Assembly: GCA_020638875.1 (NCBI GenBank)
Contig: JACKHS010000016.1
Coordinates: forward strand, 1-64,000
Direction of reading: 5' to 3'
DNA length: 64,000 bases
From: Planctomycetota bacterium
GTDB lineage: Bacteria > Planctomycetota > UBA1135 > GCA-002686595
Under the pieces are notes generated by a model. The model had not been told where the DNA came from, made no database searches, and saw only the letters and a list, made by a program, of their open reading frames with translations. A program made the translations under genes and the position numbers. This document shows positions 52,295 through 61,526 of the stretch, in pieces; position 1 is the first letter of the stretch; each line of letters starts with the position of its first letter.

Positions 52295-53107
52295 TCAGCG
52301 GCGCGGACGCCCGGTGACCTCGGCGAGCGGGACGCGGATCAGCCGGCCGTGCATCCAGCGCACGGCGAGCAGGTCCTTGAACGCGCGCCACGCGCGGTTC
52401 ATCACGCCGTACTTGCTCGTGCCCGCCACGCGCGGCCGGTGCGACACGGGGTGCTCGAGCACGCGGAAGCCGTGGTAGCGCAGCAGCGTCGGGAAGAAGC
52501 GGTGCAGGCCCTCGAACAGCGGCACGACCTGGATGGCTTCGGCGCGGAAGAGCTTCAGCGAGCAGCCCGTGTCGCGGATCGAGTCGCGGCTGATCCAGTT
52601 GCGCACGCCGTTGGCGATGCGCGAGGAGACGCGCCGCAGCCAGGTGTCGTTGCGCTTGACGCGGTAGCCCACGACCGCGTCGTAGTCGCCCAGCACCGCG
52701 AGCATGCCCGGGATGTCCGCGGGGTCGTTCTGCAGGTCCGCGTCGAGCGTGACGATCAGCTCACCGCGCGCGAGTTGCAGGCCGACGCCCATGGCCGCGG
52801 TCTGCCCGCGGTTCTCGTCGAAGAACACGCCGACCACGCGCGGGTCCGCGGCGGCGAGCTCGTGGATCAAGGCGGCCGAACCGTCGCGGCTGCCGTCGTC
52901 GACGAGCACCAGCTCCCACGACTCGACGTCCGCGAGGGCCGCGACCACGGCGTCGTGGAGCGGGCGCAGGTTGGCCTCCTCGTCGTAGACCGGGGCCACG
53001 AGCGAGAGGCGCGGCGCGGGCCCCGCCGCGGGGAACTCGCGGGCGACCTCGCCGAGGACGATGGAGGTGCGCTTCAAGGTGCGGACGCCGGGCGGACGGC
53101 GGCCCAT
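52295..53107 (-). CDS. Family 2 glycosyltransferase (DPM1/ArnC-like)
   Basis: A 270-residue GT-A enzyme: LSLVAPVYDEEANLRPL, ELVLVDDGSRDGS, NRGQTAAMGVGLQLARGE and TLDADLQNDPADIP (DxD region), then DTGCSLKLFRAEA. This resembles polyprenyl-phosphate sugar transferases such as ArnC or Dpm1, but the C-terminal membrane helices of ArnC are absent; the adjacent LAB_N protein (4 bp downstream) may supply the membrane part. ATG 53107 is the best start; a second possibility lies a few codons in. Confidence 0.92.
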   Translation of the reverse strand: MGRRPPGVRTLKRTSIVLGEVAREFPAAGPAPRLSLVAPVYDEEANLRPLHDAVVAALADVESWELVLVDDGSRDGSAALIHELAAADPRVVGVFFDENRGQTAAMGVGLQLARGELIVTLDADLQNDPADIPGMLAVLGDYDAVVGYRVKRNDTWLRRVSSRIANGVRNWISRDSIRDTGCSLKLFRAEAIQVVPLFEGLHRFFPTLLRYHGFRVLEHPVSHRPRVAGTSKYGVMNRAWRAFKDLLAVRWMHGRLIRVPLAEVTGRPRR

Positions 53108-53148
53108 AGGATGGCACGGGCCCCGCGCGAGGCAAGGGCGGCGCGGGC

Positions 53149-54270
53149 TCAGCGCGGCGCGTCGCGGCGCAGCTCGCGCGGTCGCAGGCGGTCCTTGTCC
53201 AGGCGCACCAACAGCCACAGGCCGCCGATCGAGGCCCCCGGCACCATCACCAGCGGTCCGAGCACGGGGATCAGGAACAACAGGCTCGCCACGGCGCCGA
53301 AGGCCGTGAACGGCATCCAGTTGTCGAGCATGAACTCGATGCGCGTGCCCAGCGGCCAGCCGCGCCGCGAGAAGGGGATGTCGAGCAGCGTGATGGCCGT
53401 GCCGAAGCCGGCGATGGCCATGAAGAGCGGCAGCCCGAGGATCGGGACGAACTTGAGCGGCAGGCACACCAGGAGCAGCGCGCCGACCATCAGCGAGGCC
53501 TTGATCGAGACCCACAGCGTGTGCCCCTCGAGGCGCACGACCCAGCCCAGCCAGCGGCCGTACTCGGGCTGCACCTGGCCGGCGAACAGGAACGGCGTCG
53601 GCACGGCGAGCAGCAGCAACCACCCGGGCCAGCCGGGGACGAGCCAGCCGGCGACGAACAGCGCGAGCGCCGGCGCGCCCGCGAGCAGCGACAGCCGTAC
53701 GCAGCGCTGCGTGGGCAGCGCGGTGGGGCGCTCGAGGTCGTCACGCGGGTCGCGGCCGAACCAGCGCTCCTCGATGCGCCCCTGGATCTCGTCGAGGAAC
53801 GGGCCGGCGATGGCCTCGTACACGATCGAGAACGCGTAGAGCGCCACCACGGACGACACGACGAGCCAGAGCAGGATGCCGGTCAGCTTGGCGAAGAACG
53901 CGGCGACGCCCTTCTTCACGAGCCACAGCAGCGCGACCTCGAGCCAGTGCCACTGCAGGCCGAGCTGCTCGACGTCCTCGGGCGTCGCGAGCCCGACGAG
54001 CACGTCGACCAGCCCCAGCGCCCAGACGAACAGCGCGACGAACGCCGCGAAGGTCAGCAGCACCGGCGGGATCAGCCAGCGCTTCACGCCCGACGTCGTG
54101 GCCAGCAGGAACAGCCCGTTGGGCACCGCGCGAACCCCGTCCAGCAGCGCGCGGAAGCCGCCCACGCGCGCGTCGCGCAGCGAGGGATCGCGGCTCTCGT
54201 GCCCGCAGTGCGGGCAGTCGGCGGCGGGGGCGTCGTAGCCGCAGAGTCGGCAGGGCGTGGCGCGCAACAT
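53149..54270 (-). CDS. EI24/CysZ-like membrane protein with N-terminal zinc ribbon
   Basis: A 373-residue protein. The N-terminus has a four-Cys zinc ribbon (CRLCGYDAPAADCPHCG, residues about 7-23). The rest is an EI24/CysZ-type membrane domain with about five or six hydrophobic segments, including LDNWMPFTAFGAVASLL and the amphipathic YEAIAGPFLDEIQGRIEE that is characteristic of the family. The substrate is unknown. ATG 54270 puts the zinc ribbon at the N-terminus. First gene of the minus-strand run leading to metG. Confidence 0.85.
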   Translation of the reverse strand: MLRATPCRLCGYDAPAADCPHCGHESRDPSLRDARVGGFRALLDGVRAVPNGLFLLATTSGVKRWLIPPVLLTFAAFVALFVWALGLVDVLVGLATPEDVEQLGLQWHWLEVALLWLVKKGVAAFFAKLTGILLWLVVSSVVALYAFSIVYEAIAGPFLDEIQGRIEERWFGRDPRDDLERPTALPTQRCVRLSLLAGAPALALFVAGWLVPGWPGWLLLLAVPTPFLFAGQVQPEYGRWLGWVVRLEGHTLWVSIKASLMVGALLLVCLPLKFVPILGLPLFMAIAGFGTAITLLDIPFSRRGWPLGTRIEFMLDNWMPFTAFGAVASLLFLIPVLGPLVMVPGASIGGLWLLVRLDKDRLRPRELRRDAPR

Positions 54271-54577
54271 GGGGCGGGGGACAGGATGCCTCGTCGTCGC
54301 GCGAGGCGTGCGCACGCCTCTTGGGATTCCCGGGCCGGCGGTTCCGCGCGCGCCGCGCCAGCGGACGGTCGCGTCCCGAGCGCCGGCGCTCCGGCGCCGC
54401 GGGCCAGGCGGCCGCGCGCGGCGGACTTGGGCGCGATCCGGCGAAGACGCGCCCGGCGATCCGAGCTAGACTGTTCGCCCTCCCGGGCCCCGGACCCCCT
54501 CCGCCGGCCCACGCCCCGCCTCCGGCCCGCTGCCCCTCACGGGCTCCGCCTCACGGCGACTGCACCGAGTACCGCCC
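54271..54577. other. Divergent intergenic region
   Basis: 307 bp between divergent genes. TAGACT at 54467-54472 is a -10-like hexamer for the acyl-CoA dehydrogenase. GAGGCGTGCGCACGCCTC (54302-54319) is a perfect inverted repeat and could be an operator. No gene was seen. Confidence 0.4.
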
Positions 54578-55747
54578 ATGGCCGCCTATCGCGCTCTCGA
54601 CTTCTTCGACATCGACGACATGTTCTCCGAGGAGGAGCGGATGGTGCGCGACACCGTGCGCTCCTGGGTCTCCGAGCGGTTCCTCCCGCTGGTGATGGAG
54701 CACTTCGAGGCCGGCACCTTCCCGATGGAGCTCGTGCCCGAGCTCGCCGAGTTGGGCGTGTTCGGCTCGAACCTGCCGGAGCAGTACGGCTGCGCGGGCA
54801 TGAACAACGTCTGCTACGGCCTGATCTGTCAGGAGCTCGAGCGCGGCGACTCCGGCCTGCGCTCGTTCGTCAGCGTGCAGGGCTCGCTCGTCATGTGGCC
54901 GATCCACGAGTACGGCAGCCAGGCGCAGAAGGAGCACTGGCTGCCCAAGCTCGCCTCCGGCGAAGCGATCGGTTGCTTCGGCCTGACGGAGCCCGACGCC
55001 GGCTCGAACCCCGGCGGCATGACCACCGTGGCCGTGCGTGACGGCGACCAGTGGGTGCTCAACGGCCGCAAGATGTGGATCACCAACGGCACGGTCAGCC
55101 AGGTCGCGATCGTCTGGGCCAAGTGCGAGGACACGATCCGCGGCTTCATCGTCCCGACCGAGACGCCGGGCTTCAGCGCGCCCGAGCAGAAGCACAAGTG
55201 GAGCCTGCGCGCTTCGGTGACGAGCGAGCTCGTGCTCGAGGACGTGCGCCTGCCGCTGGACGCCATGCTGCCCGAGGCGAAGGGCCTCAAGGCGCCGCTG
55301 TCCTGCCTGACGCAGGCGCGCTACGGCATCGCGTGGGGCGCGCTCGGCGCGGCGCAGGCCGTCTTCGACGAAGCGCTGCAGTACGCCGGCGAGCGCATCG
55401 TGTTCGACAAGCCGCTCTCGGGCTACCAGATCCCGCAGGCCAAGCTGGCCGAGATGGCGACCGAGATCACCAAGGGCCAGCTCCTCGCGCTGCGCCTCGG
55501 CCGCCTGAAGGACATGAAGAAGATGACGCCCTCGCACGTGTCGATGGCGAAGCGCAACAACGTCATGAAGGCGCTCGAGATCAGCCGCGTCGGCCGCGAC
55601 ATGCTCGGCGCCAACGGCATCAGCCTCGAGTACGGCGTCGGTCGCCACATGTGCAACCTGGAGTCCGTCGTGACCTACGAGGGCACGCACGACATCCACA
55701 CGCTGGCGATCGGCGCGGAGCTGACGGGCATCCCCGCCTTCCGCTGA
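54578..55747 (+). CDS. Acyl-CoA dehydrogenase, glutaryl-CoA dehydrogenase-like
   Basis: A 389-residue FAD enzyme of the acyl-CoA dehydrogenase family, normal length. It has GCFGLTEPDAGSNPGGM (FAD and substrate binding), KMWITNG, and the catalytic-Glu block VTYEGTHDIHTLAIG near the C-terminus. The YEGTHDIH sequence and overall pattern fit glutaryl-CoA dehydrogenase best, which would place it in lysine/tryptophan breakdown, but other acyl-CoA substrates are possible. ATG 54578 is clear. Monocistronic with a strong terminator. Confidence 0.9.
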   Translation: MAAYRALDFFDIDDMFSEEERMVRDTVRSWVSERFLPLVMEHFEAGTFPMELVPELAELGVFGSNLPEQYGCAGMNNVCYGLICQELERGDSGLRSFVSVQGSLVMWPIHEYGSQAQKEHWLPKLASGEAIGCFGLTEPDAGSNPGGMTTVAVRDGDQWVLNGRKMWITNGTVSQVAIVWAKCEDTIRGFIVPTETPGFSAPEQKHKWSLRASVTSELVLEDVRLPLDAMLPEAKGLKAPLSCLTQARYGIAWGALGAAQAVFDEALQYAGERIVFDKPLSGYQIPQAKLAEMATEITKGQLLALRLGRLKDMKKMTPSHVSMAKRNNVMKALEISRVGRDMLGANGISLEYGVGRHMCNLESVVTYEGTHDIHTLAIGAELTGIPAFR

Positions 55748-55762
55748 GCCGCGGACCCTCCT

Positions 55763-55800
55763 CGCGGGGGCCGCCTCCCGACGGGGAGGCGGCCCCCGCG
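55763..55800 (+). terminator. Terminator of the acyl-CoA dehydrogenase gene
   Basis: A perfect 17-bp stem, starting CGCGGGGGCCGCCTCCC, has a GACG loop and lies 15 bp after the stop codon. It is followed by TCGTTCCC. Confidence 0.8.
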
Positions 55801-55860
55801 TCGTTCCCGCGGCGCCGACGCGCCGAGCCCCGGGAATCGCGCCGTTTCTCCAAGCGGAGC

Positions 55861-55890
55861 CTTGGCTCTGGATAGTGCGAATGCCGATGC
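55861..55890 (+). promoter_or_regulatory. Shared upstream box of chemoreceptor genes, copy 1
   Basis: CTTGG (55861-55865), 17 bp, then GCCGATGC (55883-55890), followed by a G-run. The same two boxes with identical 17-bp spacing precede the second chemoreceptor gene. GCCGATGC resembles the sigma-28 -10 element GCCGATAA; no TAAA-type -35 is present. Confidence 0.45.
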
Positions 55891-55918
55891 GGGGGGGTCC
55901 CCCAACCCGGTGCTCTCC

Positions 55919-57706
55919 ATGGCTCCCTCCCCGGTCCGCGGCCTGCGCGCTCGCCTCGAGCGCGTTCCGCTGCGCTTCAAGCTGCTGGGCCTCGGCCTGT
56001 TCTTCGGCCTGGCCCTCGTCGCCGTCCTCTCCTACACCGTCCTGACCCTGCAGCAGCAGAGCGAGGACGGCCACGTCATCGACGTCGCCGGGCGGCAGCG
56101 CATGCTGACGCAACGCTTCGGCCAGCAGCTCTACGACGAGCTCGCCTGGGGCGGCGATCCCGGCGCCTGCGAGGCGACGGCCGAGCTGTTCGAGGTCTCG
56201 CTGGCCGCGCTGCGCGACGGCGGGACGACCTGGGCCGACCTCGGCCGCACGCGCGAGCTGAGCCTGCCCGCGCAGCACGACCCGGACGTCCTGGCGGCGC
56301 TCGACGAGGTCGGCGAGCTCTGGGGCGAGCTGCGCTCCGCCGCGCGCCACCTGCGCGCCGACGCGCCGGACGGCGCCGAGGCGCAGCAGCACCGCGAGGC
56401 GCTGCGCGGTCTGCTCGGCAAGACGCTGGCGTCCGCCAACGGCGCGGTCGGGCTGCTGGTCGAGCGCTCCTCCGGCGACGTGAGCGCGATGATCCGCAAC
56501 GAGTGGGGCCTCGCGCTCGTGTTCATGGTCTCGGGGTGGGGCGTGCTGCTCTACCTGATGCACCTCATCTCGCGGGCCCTGGTGGGCGTCGGCGAGCGCG
56601 TGCAAGCCGTGGCCGAGGGCCGGCTCGGGCTGCAGCCCGTCGAGGTCGTCAGCCGCGACGAGATCGGACGCCTGGCGGGGCTCGCCAACCGGCTGCTCGT
56701 CAACCTCGCGGACATCGGCGCCAAGGTGCGACGCGTCGGCGCGGGAGAGACGGAGCTGCGCTTCCGGCAGCAGGGCCCCGACGACGAGCTGGCCGCCGCG
56801 CTGAACGGGATGATCACCGGGCTCGAGCGCGCCGGTGTCGAGCGCGCCGAGCGCGAGAAGCGCGAGGCCCTCGCGCGCGCCGAGACCGAGCGCGCCCGCG
56901 AGGCCGAGCGGCTCGCGCGCGAGAAGGAGCGCGAAGAGCGCACGACGCGCGAGCTCGTGTCCTGCGCCGAGGAGCTGAACGCCTGCGCGGCCGAGATGAT
57001 CTCGAGCGCCGAGGCGTCCGCGACGGGCAGCACGCTGACCTTAGAGCGCGCCAAGGAGATGACCCGCAGCTCGTCCGTCGTCGCGCGCTCGACGGAGGAG
57101 ATGACCTCCTCGATCCAGGACATCTCGAACTCCACCCACGAGCTCTCCGACGCCCTGCAGCGCGTCTCTCGGGCCGCGCGCGACTCGGCGCAGCGCATCG
57201 AGGGCCTGCGGCAGGCCAACGAGGAGATCGCGCACGTCAGCGGCAGCATCGCGGACATCGCCGACCAGACGAACCTGCTGGCGCTGAACGCGACGATCGA
57301 GGCCGCCGGCGCGGGCGACGCGGGCCGCGGCTTCGCGGTCGTGGCCTCCGAGGTCAAGGACCTGGCGCGCGAGACGATGCAGGCCACCGAGCAGATCCAG
57401 AAGCGCGTCGGCGACGTCACCAGCCGCTCCGAGGACGTGGCGCAGGCCGTCGGTGAGATCCAGGCGGTCGTGGAGCAGGTGGCGCTGCTCGCGGCGAGCC
57501 TGTCCTCGGCGGTCGAAGAACAGTCGGTCACGACGCGCGAGATCTCGACGGCCATCGGCGAGGTGGCCGGCGGCTCCGAGCGCATCAGCGGTCAGATGGA
57601 GGAGGTCGCGCGCGCCTCCGAGGCCTCCAACGACGCCGCGCGCGGCCTGCTCGAAGCTGCGGGGCACCTGCGCACGCTGTCGCAGTCGCTGCAGCGTTCC
57701 GCCTGA
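55919..57706 (+). CDS. Methyl-accepting chemotaxis protein with PilJ-type sensor domain
   Basis: A 595-residue chemoreceptor. First membrane helix at about 21-43; sensor region (about 55-190) starting with AGRQRMLTQRFGQQLYDEL, the PilJ/type IV pilus MCP N-terminal signature; second membrane helix about 198-217; HAMP domain about 218-272; a charged helical linker rich in Arg/Glu/Ala; then the signalling domain with the hairpin tip DQTNLLALNATIEAAGAGDA near residue 450. The ATG at 55919 matches the start of the paralogue downstream. PilJ-type receptors commonly feed surface sensing or twitching systems. It lies 205 bp upstream of the second receptor gene. Confidence 0.93.
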   Translation: MAPSPVRGLRARLERVPLRFKLLGLGLFFGLALVAVLSYTVLTLQQQSEDGHVIDVAGRQRMLTQRFGQQLYDELAWGGDPGACEATAELFEVSLAALRDGGTTWADLGRTRELSLPAQHDPDVLAALDEVGELWGELRSAARHLRADAPDGAEAQQHREALRGLLGKTLASANGAVGLLVERSSGDVSAMIRNEWGLALVFMVSGWGVLLYLMHLISRALVGVGERVQAVAEGRLGLQPVEVVSRDEIGRLAGLANRLLVNLADIGAKVRRVGAGETELRFRQQGPDDELAAALNGMITGLERAGVERAEREKREALARAETERAREAERLAREKEREERTTRELVSCAEELNACAAEMISSAEASATGSTLTLERAKEMTRSSSVVARSTEEMTSSIQDISNSTHELSDALQRVSRAARDSAQRIEGLRQANEEIAHVSGSIADIADQTNLLALNATIEAAGAGDAGRGFAVVASEVKDLARETMQATEQIQKRVGDVTSRSEDVAQAVGEIQAVVEQVALLAASLSSAVEEQSVTTREISTAIGEVAGGSERISGQMEEVARASEASNDAARGLLEAAGHLRTLSQSLQRSA

Positions 57707-57744
57707 GCGCGGGCGGCCCACACGCCGCGCTGCGCGCGCACGAT

Positions 57745-57787
57745 CACGCCCCGCGCGTCGCCCCAGGGAGGCGGCGCGCGGGGCGTG
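57745..57787 (+). terminator. Terminator after first chemoreceptor
   Basis: An 18-bp stem, starting CACGCCCCGCGCG and with one wobble pair, has a seven-base loop and lies 38 bp after the stop codon. Confidence 0.7.
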
Positions 57788-57847
57788 GCCCCACCCGGAG
57801 CGGGGCGCCTGGGAGCGGGGAAGGGCGCGGCGATTCGTAACGGGAGT

Positions 57848-57877
57848 CTTGGGTCCGCAATTCAGTCGCGCCGATGC
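57848..57877 (+). promoter_or_regulatory. Shared upstream box of chemoreceptor genes, copy 2
   Basis: CTTGG (57848-57852), 17 bp, then GCCGATGC (57870-57877) and a G-run, exactly as upstream of the first receptor, in otherwise partly diverged sequence. Confidence 0.45.
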
Positions 57878-58429
57878 AGGGGGGAACTCCTAACCCCCTG
57901 GTGTCCGTGCCATGACTCTCACCTCCCCCCGCGGAACCCTCGCTCGCCTCGAACGCCTCCCGCTGCGCTTCAAGCTCCTGGGCTTCGGCGTGTTCTCCGG
58001 CCTGGCCCTCGTCGCGGTGTTGCTCTACACCGTCAAGACGCTGCACCACCAGCGCGACGACGCTCGGGTGATCGAGATCGCGGGGCGACAGAGCATGCTG
58101 AGCCAGCGCTTCGCGCAGCAGCTCTACGAGGAGGTGGCGCTGGGCGGTGCGCCGCAGGCTTGCGAGGAGACCAGCGCGCTGTTCGAGGCCTCCCTGGCGG
58201 CCCTGCGCGACGGCGGGACGACCTGGTCGGACCTGGGGCGCAGCGTCGAGCTCACCTTGCCGGCCCAGGCGGACGCCGAGATCCTCACGGCGCTCGACGA
58301 CGTCGGCGAGCACTGGCAGAACCTGCGCCGGCTCGGGGCGGAGCTGCGCCACCACCCGGCCGGGACCGCGGAGTTCGACGAGGACCTGACCGAGTTCGAC
58401 GTGCAGCTCGAGCACGCGCTGAGCGCCAC

Positions 58430-58493
58430 CAACGACACGGTGGCCGCGCTCGTCGCGGAGTCCAGCGACGACATCTCGGCGATGATGGTCAAC
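58430..58493 (+). repeat. 64-bp direct repeat, source copy
   Basis: This segment encodes part of the sensor domain (NDTVAALVAESSDDISAMMV) in the correct frame and is identical over 64 bp to 59674-59737. Because it is in frame and fits the paralogue, it is the original copy. Confidence 0.9.
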
Positions 58494-59673
58494 GAGGCGC
58501 TGCTCACCGCGCTGATGGTGGTGGCGGGCACGCTCGTGTGCCTGTTCGTGATGCGCTCCATCTCGCGGTCCCTCGCCGAGGTGGGCGAGCGCGTCTCCGC
58601 GGTCGCGCTGGGGCGGCTCGACCTCGAGCCCGTCGACGTCGTCACGCGCGACGAGATCGGCCGCCTCGCGGAGCTGGCCAACCGGCTGCTGAAGAACCTC
58701 GGCGACATCGGCGCCAAGGTACGGCGCGTCGGCGCGGGCGAGTTCGGCCTGCGCTTCGACCCGCAGGGCGAGGGCGACCAGCTCGCCGGCTCGCTCAACG
58801 ACATGATCGCGGCGCTCGAGCGGGCGGGCGCGGAGCGTGCCGAGCGCGAGCGCGTCGAGACCCTCGCGCGCGCCGAGCAACGCCGCGTCGAGGAGCAGCG
58901 TCGGCAGGAGGCCGAACGCGCCGCGGAGCAGCAGCGGCGTGACCTCGAGGAACGCCAGGCCGCGCAGGCGCGCGCGCTCGAGGAGGAGCGTCGCCAGGTC
59001 GAGGCGCGCGCCGAGGCCGAGCTGGCCGAGGCCGCGCGTCAGCGCGCCGCGCACGAGCACGCCGAGGCCGAGGCCTTGCGCGCGAGCGTGGACCAGATCC
59101 TGGCCGCGGTCGAGCGCGTGGCCGCGGGCGACCTCGCCGTCAGCCTCAGCCTGGACCGCACCGACGCGGTGGGCGACCTGGCGCGCGGCCTCGAGGCGTT
59201 CTTCGCGGGCTTGCGCGGCGACCTGTCGGCCATCGGCGCGGCGACGAACTCGCTCGCGGGCGCCGTGAAGGACCTGCGCGAGGTCAGCGACTCGCTCGAG
59301 GAGGCCGCGGTCATGGGGGCCGACGACGCGGGCAGCGTCTCGGCCGCGGCCGAGCAGGTCAGCGCGAGCATCCAGACGGTCGCGTCGGCCTCGGAGCAGA
59401 TGAGCTCGTGCATCCGCGAGATCTCGGAGCGCACCGCGGACGGCGCCCAACTGTCCCACGGCGCGGTCGGCGCGGCGCAGGAGGCGCAGGGCATGATGCG
59501 CGGCCTCGGCGAGAGCAGCGAGCAGATCGGTCACCTGGTGTCGACGATCTCCAACATCGCCCGGCAGACGAACCTGCTGGCGCTCAACGCGGCCATCGAG
59601 GCCGCGCGCGCCGGCACCGCCGGGCGCGGCTTCGCGGTCGTCGCCAACGAGGTCAAGGAACTCGCGCGTCAGA

Positions 59674-59737
59674 CAACGACACGGTGGCCGCGCTCGTCGC
59701 GGAGTCCAGCGACGACATCTCGGCGATGATGGTCAAC
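59674..59737 (+). repeat. 64-bp direct repeat, inserted copy
   Basis: Exact copy of 58430-58493, 1,244 bp downstream, in the middle of the signalling-domain coding sequence and causing a frameshift. Bases on either side rejoin to the expected reading frame when it is removed. No target duplication or inverted ends were seen. Confidence 0.9.
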
Positions 59738-60093
59738 CCGAGGACGCGACCAAGGAGATCGCCTTCATGGCCGAGCGCGTGCAGTGCGAGAACCGCGAGG
59801 CGATCGAGGTCATCGGGCGCATCGGCGTGGCCATCGGCGAGCTCGACGAGGTCCAGACCGCGGTGGCCTCGGCCATCGAGGAGCAGAACGCGACCACGTC
59901 GGAGATCGTGCGCAGCGTCACCGAGGCCGCCGGCGGCAGCGGCGAGATCGCCGAGCGCAACCGCGAGCTCGTGCAGCTCTCCGGGCGCACGCGCAGCGAC
60001 GCGGAGCGCACGTCGCGTTCGGCGCAGGAGCTCTCCGGCCTGGGCGACGACCTCGCGCGGCTGGTGGGCAAGTACCGCTGGTAGGGGGCCGGC

Positions 60094-60128
60094 GAGCGCC
60101 GCGGGCGAGCGCTTCGCCCGTGGCGCTC
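60094..60128. terminator. Terminator between convergent genes
   Basis: A 13-bp stem, GAGCGCCGCGGGC with GCCCGTGGCGCTC (one wobble), has a nine-base loop. Its right arm touches the stop codon of the minus-strand gene. Confidence 0.6.
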
Positions 60129-61371
60129 AGCGCCGCGCCCCGCGCGCCGCGAGCTCCTGCATCAGGCGCTCGACCGCCGCGCGCACGAAGGCCTCGTCCT
60201 CCGCGCCCGCGTCGACCTCGACGTACTCGTAGCTCGCCGGCAGCGCGGCGCGCAGCTCGGCCGCGAAGGCCGCGTCGCCCGCGGGGTCGCGCAGCGGGCC
60301 GCCCTCGACGCCGTACGCGCTCGTGCCGCGCAGAGGCATCAGCACCGCGCCGGCGCCGCCCGCGCGCGCGAGCCGCGCGCCGATCTCGCGCGCGACCGTG
60401 CGCAGCTCCTCGGCCGACAGGCGCGGTGCGAGGATGATCGGGTTGTGGAAGGTGAGCTGGTGGTCCTTCCAGCGCTCGGGCACGGTGTTCGGCTCGACGA
60501 TCAGGCCGACGTGCTCGAGGCCGCCGGGCACGATGACCTGCGGCAGGCCGAGCGCGCCGGCCACGGTCAGGCGTTCGGGGCCGCCGGCGCGCAGGCCGCC
60601 GAAGACCTCGTCGGCGATCTCGCCCAGGCCGTAGTCGAAGACCGCGTCGATCAGGCCCTCCTTCATCATCTGCTCCATCGCGCGGCCGCCCGAGCCGACA
60701 GCGTGGAAGACGATCACCTCGCAGTCGCGCTCGCGCAGCAGCTCGATCGCGAGCATCGCGCCGCGCGTCAGCACGCCGAGGTTCGTCATGCCGACGACGG
60801 TGCGCGGGTGCTCCGACAGGTCGAGCCCCACGCGCGTCGACGCCATGCCCCAGGCCGCGCCGGCCGCGTTGGCGAGGATCTTCCGCGTCACCGGGTTGAG
60901 CCCGAGGATGTCGCTGACGCTGAACATCATCGTGATGTCCTTGATGCCGACGAAGGCCGACGTGTCGCCCGAGGCGATCGTGGAGACCATGACCTTGGGC
61001 AGGCCGTAGGGCAGCGCCTGCATCACCTGCGTGCAGTTCGAGGTGCCCTGCGTGCCGCCCAGACCCAGCACGCCGTGCACCTCGCCCGCGGCGACCTTCT
61101 CGAGCAGCAGCTTCGTCGCGCCCGCGTTCATCACCGGCGACGCGGTCTGGCGCGTAGGGTGCTCGAGCAGCTTCGCGAGCGGCGTGCCGCCGGCCGCGGC
61201 GACCTCCTCGCGCGTCACGTCGGCGCGTGCGCCGGGCGCGCCCACGACGCCGACGTCGACGAGCAGCGCGCGCCCGCCCAGGGCCTCGAGCTCCTCGCGC
61301 AGGTACTGGGCCTCCTCCCCCTTGGTGTCGAGGGTGGCGAGCACGGCGATGGTCTTGGGCGCGGCGGTCAT
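60127..61371 (-). CDS. UPF0261 / Tm-1-like ATP-binding domain protein
   Basis: A 414-residue protein of the UPF0261 family, whose fold includes the ATP-binding domain of the plant Tm-1 resistance protein. Visible family blocks: TIAVLATLDTKGEEAQYLR at the N-terminus, GLGGTQGTSNCTQVMQALP, SGDTSAFVGIKDITMMFSV, VGMTNLGVLTRG and FHAVGSGGRAMEQM. The biochemical role is not established; relatives are often near catabolic genes. ATG 61371 gives MTAAPKTIAVLATL and the normal length. Confidence 0.92.
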   Translation of the reverse strand: MTAAPKTIAVLATLDTKGEEAQYLREELEALGGRALLVDVGVVGAPGARADVTREEVAAAGGTPLAKLLEHPTRQTASPVMNAGATKLLLEKVAAGEVHGVLGLGGTQGTSNCTQVMQALPYGLPKVMVSTIASGDTSAFVGIKDITMMFSVSDILGLNPVTRKILANAAGAAWGMASTRVGLDLSEHPRTVVGMTNLGVLTRGAMLAIELLRERDCEVIVFHAVGSGGRAMEQMMKEGLIDAVFDYGLGEIADEVFGGLRAGGPERLTVAGALGLPQVIVPGGLEHVGLIVEPNTVPERWKDHQLTFHNPIILAPRLSAEELRTVAREIGARLARAGGAGAVLMPLRGTSAYGVEGGPLRDPAGDAAFAAELRAALPASYEYVEVDAGAEDEAFVRAAVERLMQELAARGARR

Positions 61372-61526
61372 GGCGGCGGCGGGGTGGGGGACGCGGAGCG
61401 GTCGCCGGACAAGCTAGCGGATGGCCGCGGCGCCTGTCTCCTGCGCGCCTCGGCACGGCGCGCGCGGGCGCTATGCTGACGCGCCGACTTCACGCCCGTC
61501 CGCCGCGCTCCGACCCCCGCGTCGCC

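Larger units (their letters stand above)
57912..60084 (+). pseudogene. Second PilJ-type chemoreceptor, frameshifted by a 64-bp duplication
   Basis: A paralogue of the upstream receptor: same start (LARLERLPLRFKLLGF), PilJ-type sensor (AGRQSMLSQRFAQQLYEEV), HAMP domain, a long Arg/Glu/Ala/Gln coiled coil (about 300-380), and a signalling domain with RQTNLLALNAAIEAARAGTA. At 59674-59737 an exact copy of 58430-58493 interrupts the gene. It is 64 bp, so it shifts the frame; the reading frame stops at 59729 (605 residues). Removing it restores RQTEDATKEIAFMAERVQ and runs on to the stop at 60082-60084, giving a 702-residue receptor. As written, the C-terminal arm of the signalling hairpin is lost. 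An assembly error is possible. Confidence 0.85.
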
